Source: Comamonadaceae bacterium (GTDB taxonomy: Bacteria > Pseudomonadota > Gammaproteobacteria > Burkholderiales > Burkholderiaceae_C). Taken from it: a DNA stretch of 64,000 nt. Under the pieces are notes generated by a model, which saw only the letters and a program-made list of their open reading frames with translations, was not told the origin of the DNA and did not search any database. The stretch is from assembly GCA_027485235.1 (NCBI GenBank), contig JAIXRJ010000046.1, positions 372,001-436,000 of the forward strand, given 5' to 3'. How positions within the stretch are numbered: the first letter of the stretch is position 1; each line of letters starts with the position of its first letter. The translations under genes and the position numbers were made by a program. Shown here in pieces: positions 47,822 through 57,560 of the stretch.

Positions 47822-49342
47822 TCAGTGGGGTCCCAACCACCAAGCTTGGTACACCAAAGGCCTGTTAGGGATCTGCTCCGACAGGATTTCTTTGACAAAA
47901 ACGGCATTCGGAAAGGCTTTTTTGACCTGCGCTGGACCGGCGCTTGTGATCAACAAGACAGCTTGCTGGGGGTTTTCAGGCAATGGAAAGTGCTGGTCAA
48001 AGTGGTTATCGGGCTGACCCCCAAGGGCCCAGCCCAAAGCGCTGTGGGGCGGCAAATTCAAAACAGCCTGCACTTGCGCCAAAACAGCGCGGTCCTCTGA
48101 AGCCACGCGCCACTCAGGCCGATCCGAATCGGCCGCCAAAAGCATCTGAACCTCCTGCACAAACGATGGCCAGTTGCGCAAGGTCCAATAGGGATCAGAG
48201 TGGTTGTTGACCTTCATCCCCAAAGGTTTGGCCACCAGGGTCTGAAAGTGATAAAGCCCCGCGGCAAAAGTCAAATTCAACACCAAGGCCAAGACCACCC
48301 ATTTGAGGCTGAACCGCTCCCACAAATAAGCCGCCCCCAGCAGTCCCAAACCCAGGTAAGCCGGTGCGGCCCAATTGGCGTTGGCTTTGGCCAGCAGGGC
48401 CTGGGCAGCGATCACAGCCAAAATCGGGAGCCCTGAAGCCATCAAAAACCAGTTGCTGCGCTCTGGCTTATGAGCGAATTGACGCAGCGCCAGCAAACAC
48501 GCGCCCACCAAGACCGGGTTGCCAATGAGCCATTGTTCGGCCAAAAATTTGCCCAGGGCCCCCCACTTCAATTGCATGTCAGCGCCGTGTGAATAACTTG
48601 CCGTGTGTGCAAAGGTGGGCATTTGGTGGGTCAAATTCCACACCACGTTGGGAGAAAACACCAGCAGCGCCGCCCCCAAAGCCCAGTAGGGCCCGGCAGT
48701 TTTCCAATGGTGTCGCCACGCAGGATGCAGCAAAACCAGCAAAGCACTCACCCCGAAAACCAGCATGTTGTATTTGGCCAGCAAACCCAGGCCAAAGGCC
48801 AAGCCCAAGAGCGGCCAGGCCCACCTTTTGCCCTCCAGCGCCAGCCACAAACACAGCATGGCCGATGACCAGCACGCCAGCAACAAGGCATCGGTGGTGG
48901 CCGCCACGCCGTAAAAAGCACTCAGCGGCAAGGTGGCAAACAGCAATGCGGCCGTGCAAGCAGCCCGGACAGAGCCACCCATGCGGTATACCAAAAGCAT
49001 CAACACCGAGCTGGTGTAAGCAAAAGCCCACAAAGTGACGGCACGCACAGCGCCCGGCGACTCCCCAAACAGCCCGCGGGCCAAGGCAATGGCCCAAGCG
49101 ATCAAGGGCGGCTTGGTCCAGTAGCCCCAATCCAGGCTTTTGGACCAGGCCACGTAATAGGCCTCGTCCACCGACAAGGGCAAGCTGCTGGTGATTTGGT
49201 AGCGCCAAAGGGCAATCAGCACCAAACAGACCATGAACAAGCCAAGGGGCACCACCCCTTGCCATGGCGTTGGCACTGAAGAGGCAGTGCCCTCTGCATT
49301 GCAGCGGATGTCTGGGCCCTGTTTACTGTCGGTTCGCTTCAC
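47822..49342 (-). CDS. ArnT-like glycosyltransferase family 39 membrane protein
   Basis: About 506 residues with around ten to twelve membrane segments. The first periplasmic loop carries SVDEAYYVAWSKSLDWGYWTKPPLIAW, with the acidic pair and PPL motif of GT39/ArnT-type enzymes that use polyprenyl-phosphate sugars. The C-terminus is a small soluble periplasmic domain. A role in modifying lipid A or a glycan is possible. The GTG at 49342 is chosen, overlapping the upstream gene by 20 bp; a TTG at 49372 is an alternative. Confidence 0.8.
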   Translation of the reverse strand: MKRTDSKQGPDIRCNAEGTASSVPTPWQGVVPLGLFMVCLVLIALWRYQITSSLPLSVDEAYYVAWSKSLDWGYWTKPPLIAWAIALARGLFGESPGAVRAVTLWAFAYTSSVLMLLVYRMGGSVRAACTAALLFATLPLSAFYGVAATTDALLLACWSSAMLCLWLALEGKRWAWPLLGLAFGLGLLAKYNMLVFGVSALLVLLHPAWRHHWKTAGPYWALGAALLVFSPNVVWNLTHQMPTFAHTASYSHGADMQLKWGALGKFLAEQWLIGNPVLVGACLLALRQFAHKPERSNWFLMASGLPILAVIAAQALLAKANANWAAPAYLGLGLLGAAYLWERFSLKWVVLALVLNLTFAAGLYHFQTLVAKPLGMKVNNHSDPYWTLRNWPSFVQEVQMLLAADSDRPEWRVASEDRAVLAQVQAVLNLPPHSALGWALGGQPDNHFDQHFPLPENPQQAVLLITSAGPAQVKKAFPNAVFVKEILSEQIPNRPLVYQAWWLGPH

Positions 49343-50273
49343 GGTCTTTTTTCTGGGGGTCGAGGGCTGCAATCGCCATGGCGATCAAAGCCCAAAATAA
49401 TGAATTCAGCAACATGATGAAGTGCACTTGTGTGGCCGCCTGAAGCCCAGCCATCCAAGGCACCCCTTGTGCCTGAAGGGCCAACGCCCCACTGGCCTCA
49501 AAAGTGCCCAAACCAGCCACGCCCTGAATGGGCGAAAAAGCAGCGATCTCGGTGCTCAAGGTGGCAAAGACAGCTGCGGCCCATTCTGTGTGCAGCCAAT
49601 GGGCGTACAACAATGCCTGAACGCTGATTTTGATGCTCCAATTGGCACAGGTGATCAGCCAACTCCAGCCCGCCTGGGGGTTGCCTTGGCGCAACGCCTC
49701 CCGCAAGGCCTGCCATTGCCGCATCAGCGCCCATTGCGTCCAACGCGCTTGAGAGGTCGAAGATCGGAGCCAAACGTGAAGGGCCAAGGCCGCCAGGATC
49801 AGCGCCAAAGCCAAAGCCAGCCGAAGGGGTGTGGGCAGCCCGGGCCAAAAGGCCAGGCACAGCATCAGCACCACACAGGCATCCTGAAACCTCAGCACCA
49901 AAAGCGACGAAACCGAGCGAACAAGGGGCACTTGCGCCACCCTTTGCAACAAAAAGGGGAAGGCCAGTTCACCGCTGCGAAAGGGCAAAAAGTTCACCGC
50001 CGCGTTGTGCAAAAAGATGATCTGAAGCGACTTGAAAAAAGTCAGCGCTGGGAAGGCGCGAAACTCAAACGCGACCCTGGCCCCGCGCAAGGCATACGAT
50101 GCAAACAGCCCCGTCAAGACCACCGTCCAAAGCCAATAGGGCAAGGACGCCAAAGCGTTCAACAGTTTGCTGAAAAGTTGAGGCTCGCGCCACACCAGCC
50201 AAGCCACAAACAGCAGACTGAGCCCAAGGGCGGCCAGATTTTTAACAAAACGAAAAGGCACCCTCAAACTCAT
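49323..50273 (-). CDS. Flippase-like (UPF0104/LPG synthase transmembrane) protein
   Basis: 316 residues with about eight hydrophobic segments. The pattern FRSGELAFPFLLQR and the later ATLSTEIAAFSPIQGVAGLGTFE is typical of the lysylphosphatidylglycerol synthase transmembrane/UPF0104 family. Such proteins often pair with glycosyltransferases and may move lipid-linked substrates across the membrane. It lies directly upstream of, and overlaps, the GT39 gene, supporting a joint function; the substrate is unknown. Confidence 0.8.
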   Translation of the reverse strand: MSLRVPFRFVKNLAALGLSLLFVAWLVWREPQLFSKLLNALASLPYWLWTVVLTGLFASYALRGARVAFEFRAFPALTFFKSLQIIFLHNAAVNFLPFRSGELAFPFLLQRVAQVPLVRSVSSLLVLRFQDACVVLMLCLAFWPGLPTPLRLALALALILAALALHVWLRSSTSQARWTQWALMRQWQALREALRQGNPQAGWSWLITCANWSIKISVQALLYAHWLHTEWAAAVFATLSTEIAAFSPIQGVAGLGTFEASGALALQAQGVPWMAGLQAATQVHFIMLLNSLFWALIAMAIAALDPQKKDREANRQ

Positions 50274-50494
50274 GATGCGGTTGTTCTTTCAAGGCGTGCA
50301 GATGCGCCATTGTAAGAGGCCCATGATTGGCACATCGCGTTCTCCTCCGCCCTGCCTTTGCCGCTTTCGCCTGATGCCAAGCTGTCATTTGGCTCCTGCG
50401 CAGCCCGGGCACTGCTGTTTCGCCATGACCGAATTTGCAGCGTCCTCACCCAGGGTCCAAAGTGTGAACCCAGTACCTGTTGCTCCCAGACAGT

Positions 50495-52045
50495 TCAAGA
50501 ACGGATCAGGTGGTCAAAAGCGCTGAGTGCGGCCTTCGAACCTTCACCCGCCGCAATCACGATCTGTTTGAACGGTATGGTGGTGCAGTCCCCCGCCGCG
50601 AACACGCCGGGCAGATTGGTGTGGCCCTTGGCATCGATCATGATTTCGCCGAATTGGCTCAACTCGACCGTGCCTTTCAAAAACTCGGTGTTGGGCACCA
50701 AGCCGATTTGCACGAACACACCCGCCAAATCGACGTGGTGCTCGGTACCGGTGGCGCGGTCTTTGTAACGGATGCCATTGACCTTGCTGCCGTCGCCGGT
50801 GATTTCGGTGGTTTGGGCATGGGTGTGCACCGTCACGTTGGGCAAGCTGTTGAGCTTGTTCACCAACACCGCGTCGGCCTTGAGTTGCTCGGCAAATTCG
50901 ATCACCGTGACGTGTTCCACGATGCCCGCCAAGTCAATCGCGGCCTCGATGCCGGAGTTGCCACCACCGATCACAGCGGTGCGCTTGCCCTTGAAGAGCG
51001 GGCCGTCGCAATGCGGGCAGTAAGCCACGCCCTTGTTTTTGTACTCGGACTCGCCGGGCACGTTCACATTGCGCCAGCGGGCGCCGGTGGACAAGATCAC
51101 GGTCTTGGCCTTGAGCGTGGCGCCGTTTTCCATCTGCACATGGACCAAGCCATCGGCGCCTGCGGGCGTCAACTTGTCGGCGCGTTGCAGGTTCATGATG
51201 TCCACCCCGTATTGGCGCACTTGCGCTTCGAGTGCGGCTGCGAACTTGGGGCCGTCGGTCTCCAAAACCGAGATGTAATTCTCAATCGCCATGGTGTCGT
51301 TGGTCTGACCGCCAAAACGCTCGGCCGCCAAGCCCACGCGGATGCCTTTGCGGGCCGCGTACACGGCCGCGGCCGCACCCGCAGGGCCGCCGCCCACGAT
51401 CAGCACTTCATAAGGGGCTTTGGCGTCCAGCTTGGCCGCTTCGCGGGTGGCAGCGCCCGTGTCGAGCTTGGCCACGATTTCTTCGACACTCATGCGGCCT
51501 GAACCAAAGACTTGACCGTTCAAGAAGACCATGGGCACGGCCATGATCTGGCGCTCTTCGACTTCCTTCTGGAAAGCGCCGCCTTCGATCACCACGGTTT
51601 TGACCTTTGGGTTGAAGATGGCCATGAGCGACAGGGCCTGCACCACGTCGGGGCAGTTGTGGCAGCTCAGCGACATGTAAACCTCAAATCTGAAGTCGCC
51701 GTCCAGACCTTTGATGGATTCGATGATTTCGGACTCGACTTTGGGCGGGTGACCGCCGGTCCAGAGCAAGGCCAAGACCAAGGAAGTGAATTCGTGGCCC
51801 AGCGGCAAACCGGCAAAGCGCACGCCTTGGGTTTCACCCTCTCGCACCACCACAAATGAAGGCTTTCGCGCATCGTTGCCCGAAGTGTCCAGCGTGACCT
51901 GGTCCGACAGGCCCACGATGGTCTCCAGCAGTTCTTTCATCTCTGTGCCGGTTTCGCTGTCATCGAGCGATGCGACCAAGCGGATCGGCTGGCGCAGCAA
52001 GGCCAAGTATTGCTGCAATTGGGCTTTGAGGGTGTCGTCGAGCAT
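50495..52045 (-). CDS. ahpF: Alkyl hydroperoxide reductase subunit F
   Basis: 516-residue FAD disulfide reductase that recycles AhpC with NADH. The N-terminal tandem thioredoxin-fold domain has the redox pair SLSCHNCPD. The FAD/NAD part has [17 protein letters not shown], the redox centre [10 protein letters not shown] and [15 protein letters not shown], and ends with [16 protein letters not shown] precedes the ATG at 52045. It is downstream of ahpC with a hairpin-rich gap of about 185 bp. Confidence 0.97.
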   Translation of the reverse strand: MLDDTLKAQLQQYLALLRQPIRLVASLDDSETGTEMKELLETIVGLSDQVTLDTSGNDARKPSFVVVREGETQGVRFAGLPLGHEFTSLVLALLWTGGHPPKVESEIIESIKGLDGDFRFEVYMSLSCHNCPDVVQALSLMAIFNPKVKTVVIEGGAFQKEVEERQIMAVPMVFLNGQVFGSGRMSVEEIVAKLDTGAATREAAKLDAKAPYEVLIVGGGPAGAAAAVYAARKGIRVGLAAERFGGQTNDTMAIENYISVLETDGPKFAAALEAQVRQYGVDIMNLQRADKLTPAGADGLVHVQMENGATLKAKTVILSTGARWRNVNVPGESEYKNKGVAYCPHCDGPLFKGKRTAVIGGGNSGIEAAIDLAGIVEHVTVIEFAEQLKADAVLVNKLNSLPNVTVHTHAQTTEITGDGSKVNGIRYKDRATGTEHHVDLAGVFVQIGLVPNTEFLKGTVELSQFGEIMIDAKGHTNLPGVFAAGDCTTIPFKQIVIAAGEGSKAALSAFDHLIRS

Positions 52046-52170
52046 GGTTTTCTCCAGTTTCAAGGTGCAAACGTTCAGGGCCCTGCTTGTGGCGAGGCCT
52101 CGAAAAAAGGTTTTTTTGGGGGAATCGTTGAGGACACCGCAAACCAAGCTTGTGGCCTAGTTGCGCTGTG

Positions 52171-52218
52171 CTCAACGCCCTGCACTGCAGGGTGTTGAGG
52201 CCCCTGAAAAACAGGGGC
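52171..52218 (-). other. Tandem hairpins in the ahpC-ahpF gap
   Basis: Two adjacent stem-loops. One, at 52171-52199, has a 13 bp stem with one wobble pair and a three-base loop. The other, at 52200-52218, has a 7 bp GC-rich stem with a five-base loop. Neither has a T-run right after it on the minus strand. They may slow transcription or protect the ahpC mRNA 3' end, giving more AhpC than AhpF. Confidence 0.6.
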
Positions 52219-52230
52219 TGCGTTCCAAAA

Positions 52231-52794
52231 TCAGATCTTGCCGACCAGGTCGATGGAAGGCGCCAAAGTCTTGGCGCCTTCTTTCCACTTGGCGGGGCAC
52301 ACTTGGCCTGGGTTGGCGGCGGTGTACTGGGCAGCGGTCAGCTTGCGCAGGGTTTCCGACACGTCACGGGCGATTTCGTTGGAGTGGACTTCCATGGTCT
52401 TGATCATGCCGTCTGGGTTGATCACAAAAGTGCCGCGCAATGCCAAGCCGTCTTCTTCGATGTGCACGCCAAAAGCGCGTGTCAGCTTGTGTGTCGGGTC
52501 GCCGATCAATGGGAACTTGGCTTTGCCCACAGCCGGTGAAGTCTCGTGCCACACTTTGTGCGAGAAGTGGGTGTCGGTGGTGATGATGTACACCTCAGCG
52601 CCAACTTTTTGGAATGCTGCGTAGTTGTCCGCTGCGTCTTCAATTTCTGTGGGGCAGTTGAAGGTGAAAGCGGCTGGCATGAAGATGAACACATTCCACT
52701 TGCCCTTGAGGCTGGCTTCTGTGATCTCGATGAACTTGCCGTTGTGGAAGGCTTGGTTTTTGAATGGCTGAACTTGCGTGTTGATCAGGGACAT
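52231..52794 (-). CDS. ahpC: Alkyl hydroperoxide reductase subunit C (2-Cys peroxiredoxin)
   Basis: 187-residue typical 2-Cys peroxiredoxin reducing H2O2, organic peroxides and peroxynitrite. The peroxidatic Cys is in FTFNCPTEIED (near residue 48). The resolving Cys is in NPGQVCPAKW (near 167), followed by the WKEGAKTLAPS tail. AAGGAAA lies upstream of the ATG. The 125 bases before it hold an inverted repeat that could bind a LysR-type regulator such as OxyR. Confidence 0.97.
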   Translation of the reverse strand: MSLINTQVQPFKNQAFHNGKFIEITEASLKGKWNVFIFMPAAFTFNCPTEIEDAADNYAAFQKVGAEVYIITTDTHFSHKVWHETSPAVGKAKFPLIGDPTHKLTRAFGVHIEEDGLALRGTFVINPDGMIKTMEVHSNEIARDVSETLRKLTAAQYTAANPGQVCPAKWKEGAKTLAPSIDLVGKI

Positions 52795-52869
52795 GGTTGT
52801 TTCCTTGGGGTTTGGTTTAAAAAAACTATCGAATGAGAAAACTCATTGGTTGCGATGATAAAGCAACCT

Positions 52870-52898
52870 AGGGTTTCTACTGATGAGTAGTTTCTATC
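52870..52898. promoter_or_regulatory. Inverted/direct repeat upstream of ahpC, possible LysR-type operator
   Basis: CTACT-GATG-AGTAG (52877-52890) is an inverted repeat within a direct repeat of GTTTCTA, 83 bases upstream of the ahpC ATG. The shape suits a LysR-type regulator such as OxyR, but the element spacing does not match the E. coli OxyR consensus. Confidence 0.35.
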
Positions 52899-52923
52899 GA
52901 CCCCATAGGAAAAAGCTTTCAGC

Positions 52924-53370
52924 TTAAGCCTGCCGATTTAATCCGCGACACCCCTGAGCGAACCCCACGGCCAAAACCAGCCAGGCCGAAATCAAGGACA
53001 CCCCGCCCCAAGGCACCAGGGCCCGCAGAGCATCCCAAGCCCACACGTGCCGTGCGTAAAGATTGAAGCTGAACAAGAGCAAGCCCAGCAGCATGAGACA
53101 GCCCGCCGCGAACAGCCAACGCGACGCCCCGATGGCCCGCAACGCCAGCCCCGTGAGCAACAAGCCCAGTGAGTGAAATTGCTGTTGGCTCAGAGCGGTT
53201 TGCACCGCCGTGGGCACGCTCCCGGCAAACACCGGCAAGTGCGCGAAGGCGGCACTGAACACCACACTGCTGCAGGCACTGAGCGCACCCAAGATCAGAA
53301 ACCACCGGGCCGACACGGGCCAAGCGGGTTGGGCGCGTGCAGGCGTGTCATTGACAGACGAACTGGACAT
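52924..53370 (-). CDS. DUF423 family membrane protein
   Basis: 148 residues with four hydrophobic segments, matching the small DUF423/YgdD inner-membrane family. The segment QQQFHSLGLLLTGL carries the conserved His of the second helix region, and FSFNLYARHVWAWDALRALVPWGGVSLISAWL is the typical C-terminal half. The usual first-helix GAFGAHGL is replaced by FSAAFAHLPVF. Function unknown. Confidence 0.8.
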   Translation of the reverse strand: MSSSSVNDTPARAQPAWPVSARWFLILGALSACSSVVFSAAFAHLPVFAGSVPTAVQTALSQQQFHSLGLLLTGLALRAIGASRWLFAAGCLMLLGLLLFSFNLYARHVWAWDALRALVPWGGVSLISAWLVLAVGFAQGCRGLNRQA

Positions 53371-53481
53371 GTGGGGCTGGGCTCAAGGCCTGAATGGAAG
53401 CCCCGCATTGGAGCACGACTGTGTGCTCAGCTTCGTGAGCAGGGTGAAACAACCCCACCCAAGGGCTAAGCCACCAAGCCC

Positions 53482-54657
53482 TCACAACAGCGGCCTGCGG
53501 TACCCCCCGGTCTGGCCATTTGGCGAGAACACCACTTGCCAAAGTTGGTTGTCACGGGCGCGAAAAGTGCCTGCGCAACACAAGAGGTAGTAACGCCACA
53601 TGCGGTAAAAGCGCTCGCCGTAGCGTTCTTTCAGCATGGGCCAGGCCGCCTCAAAGCGTTCGTGCCAAGCCATCAACGTTTTGTCGTAATCCTCGCCCAA
53701 GTTGTGCCAGTCCTCCATCACGAACTGGTCTTCGCTGTAAAAGGCAATTTCCGATGCTGCGGGGATCGCGCCGTTGGGGAAAATGTATTTTTCGATCCAG
53801 GGGTCGATCCCGGCACCCGCGCGTTTTTTGCCGATGGTGTGCAGCAAAAACAAACCCTCATCTCGCAGGCTGCGCCGGACCATGTCGAAATAGGCGCGGT
53901 AGTTTTTATGGCCCACATGCTCAAACATGCCGATCGAAGCCACACGGTCAAAGCGTTGCGCACCCTGCGGGTTGAATTGCCGGTAATCGGTCAACTCAAA
54001 ACGCACGGGCAAGCCCTGTGCCTTTCGCGCACCCAAGCGGGCTTGCTCTTTGGAAATGGTCAGCCCCACACACTGCACCCGGTAATGTCGGGCCGCAAAC
54101 AGCATCAGGCTGCCCCAGCCACAACCAATGTCCAGCAGTTGCATACCGGCTCGCAATTGCAGTTTTTGGCAGATCAGGTCCAACTTGGCCTCTTGCGCCT
54201 GCGACAGGGTCAGCGCCTCGGGCCAGTAGCCACAGCTGTAAGCCAGGGACGGATCCAGCATCGCTTCGTACAAATCGTTGCCCAAGTCGTAATGCATCTG
54301 GCCCACTTGCCAAGCCCGGTCAGGTGATTGCAAATTGGTCAGCCTGGCCTTGAACGATGCCCACAACCAGCCGGCCCGTCCCACCTGCTCGTCCAGCCGC
54401 GCCCGCAACATCCGGCTGATCAGCTCATCCAACTGGTCGCAGTCCCACCAACCATCCATGTAACTCTCTCCCAAGCCCAGACTGCCGTGGGTCAGGATGC
54501 GATCCAAGGTGGCGGGGTGGTGCACCCGCATGTCCCAGGGCCTGCTGCCACCGACCCGAATATCGGCGCTGGCCAGCAAATCGCCAGCACGCCGCCAATT
54601 GTCGTCAGTGCGCACCAACACGGTTTCGTTCTTGTCCCATGTGAGGTCTGTCGCCAT
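53482..54657 (-). CDS. cfa: Cyclopropane-fatty-acyl-phospholipid synthase
   Basis: 391-residue SAM-dependent enzyme that adds methylene to unsaturated acyl chains of membrane phospholipids. The N-terminal lipid-binding part contains GLGESYMDGWWDCDQLDELISRML. The SAM motif LLDIGCGWGSLMLFAA lies near residue 175, and the active-site region MFEHVGHKNYRAYF with HTIGKKRAGAGIDPWIEKYIFPNG follows. AGGAG lies upstream of the ATG. Confidence 0.96.
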   Translation of the reverse strand: MATDLTWDKNETVLVRTDDNWRRAGDLLASADIRVGGSRPWDMRVHHPATLDRILTHGSLGLGESYMDGWWDCDQLDELISRMLRARLDEQVGRAGWLWASFKARLTNLQSPDRAWQVGQMHYDLGNDLYEAMLDPSLAYSCGYWPEALTLSQAQEAKLDLICQKLQLRAGMQLLDIGCGWGSLMLFAARHYRVQCVGLTISKEQARLGARKAQGLPVRFELTDYRQFNPQGAQRFDRVASIGMFEHVGHKNYRAYFDMVRRSLRDEGLFLLHTIGKKRAGAGIDPWIEKYIFPNGAIPAASEIAFYSEDQFVMEDWHNLGEDYDKTLMAWHERFEAAWPMLKERYGERFYRMWRYYLLCCAGTFRARDNQLWQVVFSPNGQTGGYRRPLL

Positions 54658-54840
54658 GCATTCTCCTGTTCAATCCACCGATAGGACCGATGGCCCGTGA
54701 CAGTGTTCATGTTAGGCCCGCATTTGGGCCAGAGTCCATTCATCAAAGCCGGTAGCCACGTACCGAATAAACGGTAAGAACAATTTCAATGGGGCGGGTG
54801 AATGGCAGCCCTTGGCGCAGGGCATCTGTGCATAATTGAC

Positions 54841-54857
54841 GTTGACGTAACGTCAAC
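54841..54857. promoter_or_regulatory. Palindromic operator (MerR/LiuR- or TetR-like)
   Basis: GTTGACGT-A-ACGTCAAC is a perfect 8+1+8 palindrome, 18 bases before the dehydrogenase ATG. The ACGT-centred form resembles operators of regulators of branched-chain amino acid and fatty acid breakdown in proteobacteria, such as LiuR. The regulator gene is not in the window. Confidence 0.6.
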
Positions 54858-54875
54858 CACATTCAGGAGCAAAAC

Positions 54876-55634
54876 ATGGACATTCAAGGCAAGGTTTTCA
54901 TCGTCACCGGCGGCGCATCGGGCTTGGGCGAAGGCACAGCGCGCATGCTGGTGGCCAAGGGTGGCAAGGTGGTGATTGCCGACATGCAAGCTGAAAAAGG
55001 CGAGGCCATCGCCAAAGAACTGGGCGGCGCATTCGTCAAGTGCGACGTGAGCAACGAGGCCGACGGTCAGGCAGTGGTGGCCAAGGCGGTGTCCATGGGC
55101 AAACTGATGGGCCTGGTCAACTGCGCAGGCATTGCCCCGGCCGAAAAAACCGTGGGCAAGAACGGCGCGCACAACTTGGCCGTTTACACCAAGACCATCA
55201 TGGTCAACCTGGTCGGCACCTTCAACATGATCCGCCTGGCTTCCGAGGCCATGTGCCAAAACGAGCCCGAAGCCACCGGCGAGCGCGGCGTGCTGATCAG
55301 CACCGCCAGCGTGGCCGCTTATGACGGCCAAATTGGCCAGGCCGCTTACGCGGCATCCAAAGGCGGCGTGGTCGGCATGACCTTGCCCATTGCCCGCGAT
55401 CTGGCGCGCAACGGCATCCGCAACATGACGATTGCCCCCGGCATCTTCGGCACCCCCATGCTGTTTGGCATGCCGCAAGAAGTGCAAGACGCGCTGGCCG
55501 CAGGCGTGCCCTTCCCCAGCCGTTTGGGCACGCCGCAAGACTATGCCAAACTGGCTCAGCACATCATCGAAAACGACATGCTCAACGGCGAAGTGATTCG
55601 ACTCGATGGCGCGATCCGCTTGACCCCGAAGTGA
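54876..55634 (+). CDS. Short-chain dehydrogenase, 3-hydroxyacyl-CoA dehydrogenase type II-like
   Basis: 252-residue classical SDR. The cofactor motif is [22 protein letters not shown] follows, and the catalytic Ser-Tyr-Lys are in [23 protein letters not shown]. Sequence character, including [17 protein letters not shown], fits the HSD10/3-hydroxy-2-methylbutyryl-CoA dehydrogenase group, which acts in isoleucine and short-chain acyl-CoA oxidation. The palindrome just upstream fits a catabolic regulator. AGGAG precedes the ATG. Confidence 0.88.
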   Translation: MDIQGKVFIVTGGASGLGEGTARMLVAKGGKVVIADMQAEKGEAIAKELGGAFVKCDVSNEADGQAVVAKAVSMGKLMGLVNCAGIAPAEKTVGKNGAHNLAVYTKTIMVNLVGTFNMIRLASEAMCQNEPEATGERGVLISTASVAAYDGQIGQAAYAASKGGVVGMTLPIARDLARNGIRNMTIAPGIFGTPMLFGMPQEVQDALAAGVPFPSRLGTPQDYAKLAQHIIENDMLNGEVIRLDGAIRLTPK

Positions 55635-55738
55635 TTGGATGCGCCGACACTGAACCTTGACAGCACCGCAGGGCCTGTCATTTTGAGGCCTGAAGCGGGT
55701 GGCACGGATCGCTGGCATCATCTCGCCACGGAGGACCC

Positions 55739-57553
55739 ATGAACATCCCATTGCCATTGAGCCTGACGGTCATGGCGCTCTTGAGCGCCTGCACAACGCA
55801 GCCCCCCAGCCAAGTCTTGCGCTACAGCGCGCCTGATCAAGCCGCGCCTCCCGAAGCCGCCAGCGGCAACACCGCCAAACCCGGCTGGACTTTCACTCGC
55901 CAAGCCGTAGCCGCGGCCAATCCCTTGGCCACCGATGCCGGGCATCAGGTGCTGCGCGCAGGCGGCTCGGCACTCGATGCCGCCATCGCGGTGCAAATGG
56001 TGCTGGGCTTGGTGGAGCCGCAATCGAGTGGCATCGGGGGAGGTGCGTTTTTGCTGCACTATGACGGCGTCAAAGTCTCAGCGCACGATGGACGCGAGAC
56101 CGCTCCGGCTGGAGCACACAGTGACATGTTCATGAACCAGGGTAAGCCGCTGACTTTTGATGAAGCCTTGCAAAGCGGGCATTCGGTGGGCGTGCCCGGT
56201 GCAGTGCGCATGCTCGAAGCGGCGCACCGCCAACACGGCCGACTGCCTTGGTTGCAGTTGCTGCAACCCGCCATCACGCTGGCCGAACAAGGCTTTCGGG
56301 TCAGCCCTCGCCTGCACAGCCTGTTGCAAGCCGATCCTCACTTGAAAAAAGACCCTTTGGCTTTGCGTTTCTTCTACGATGCCCAAGGCCGAGCGTGGCC
56401 CGTGGGCCATGTGCTGCGCAACCCCGAATATGCCCATGTGTTGCGGGGGATTGCCGTGCAAGGCAGCCGCGCCCTGCACGAAGGACCTGTGGCTCAAGCC
56501 ATGGTGGCGCGCACAGCGCAAGCGCCACGCCCGGGCACTTTGAGCCTGCAAGACCTGGCCAACTACCAGCCGCGCCAACGCGAAGCCCTGTGTTTTGACC
56601 ACGCTGCACAGGCCAAGGCGCAACGCATTTGTGGCTTTCCCCCACCCTCATCGGGGCAACTGGCCATTGGGCAAATCCTGGGTTTGTTGAGTCACACCCA
56701 GCCCCAAGGCGCTGAGTTGGTCAGTGGCAAGCCATCTCCCGACTTTTTACACCGCTACACCGAAGCCTCACGCTTGGCCTTTGCAGACCGGGCGCAATTT
56801 GTGGCCGACCCCGACTTTGTAAGCGCTCCCGCCGGTGAATGGCGCAGCCTGCTGGCCCCCACCTACCTGCGCGAACGCAGCCAGCGCATCGGCGCGCAGT
56901 CCATGCAAGTGGCCACGCCAGGGCAACCCGGCGGCGTCCAAAGCACCTGGGCCCCCATGCCCGCACAAACCGAATACGGCACCAGCCACATCAGCGTGAT
57001 CGATGCGCAAGGCCATGCCGTGGCCTTGACCACCACCATCGAAGCCGCCTTTGGCTCGCGCCGCATGGTGACCACCGACCCGTCTCGCCCCGGCGGTTTT
57101 TTGCTCAACAACGAATTGACCGATTTCAGCCTGGCCCCTTCGGACGCTCAAGGTCGCCCTGTTGCCAACCGGGTCGAGCCCGGCAAAAGGCCCCGCTCTT
57201 CCATGTCGCCCAGCTTGGTGTTTGACAAGGCCACGGGCCAACTGCTCATGAGCGTCGGCAGCCCCGGCGGTGCGCTGATCATCCACTACACCGCCAAGCT
57301 GCTCACGGGAACGCTGCACTGGGGCCTGAATGCCCAGCAAGCCATTGATTTGCCCAACTTCGGCTCACTCAATGGCCCCACCCTGCTCGAAGCCAAAGGC
57401 TTTCCCGCCAGCACCATCGATGCACTCAAAGCCCGTGGACACGACGTGCGCGAAATGGACATGACCAGCGGACTGCAAGCGATCGAGCGCACCCCCACAG
57501 GCTGGTTTGGCGGCGCTGATCCACGGCGTGAAGGTGTCGTCTTGGGTGATTGA
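55739..57553 (+). CDS. ggt: Gamma-glutamyltransferase
   Basis: 604-residue Ntn-hydrolase precursor that cleaves glutathione and transfers the glutamyl group. The N-terminus is a lipoprotein-type signal (VMALLSAC), so it is likely periplasmic or outer-membrane anchored. It self-cleaves before the nucleophile Thr in EYGTSHISVIDAQGH (near residue 420). The large-subunit SSGIGGGAFLLHYDG and the small-subunit SMSPSLVFD and GSPGGALIIHY are conserved. GGAGG lies before the ATG. Confidence 0.94.
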   Translation: MNIPLPLSLTVMALLSACTTQPPSQVLRYSAPDQAAPPEAASGNTAKPGWTFTRQAVAAANPLATDAGHQVLRAGGSALDAAIAVQMVLGLVEPQSSGIGGGAFLLHYDGVKVSAHDGRETAPAGAHSDMFMNQGKPLTFDEALQSGHSVGVPGAVRMLEAAHRQHGRLPWLQLLQPAITLAEQGFRVSPRLHSLLQADPHLKKDPLALRFFYDAQGRAWPVGHVLRNPEYAHVLRGIAVQGSRALHEGPVAQAMVARTAQAPRPGTLSLQDLANYQPRQREALCFDHAAQAKAQRICGFPPPSSGQLAIGQILGLLSHTQPQGAELVSGKPSPDFLHRYTEASRLAFADRAQFVADPDFVSAPAGEWRSLLAPTYLRERSQRIGAQSMQVATPGQPGGVQSTWAPMPAQTEYGTSHISVIDAQGHAVALTTTIEAAFGSRRMVTTDPSRPGGFLLNNELTDFSLAPSDAQGRPVANRVEPGKRPRSSMSPSLVFDKATGQLLMSVGSPGGALIIHYTAKLLTGTLHWGLNAQQAIDLPNFGSLNGPTLLEAKGFPASTIDALKARGHDVREMDMTSGLQAIERTPTGWFGGADPRREGVVLGD

Positions 57554-57560
57554 ACACTGA

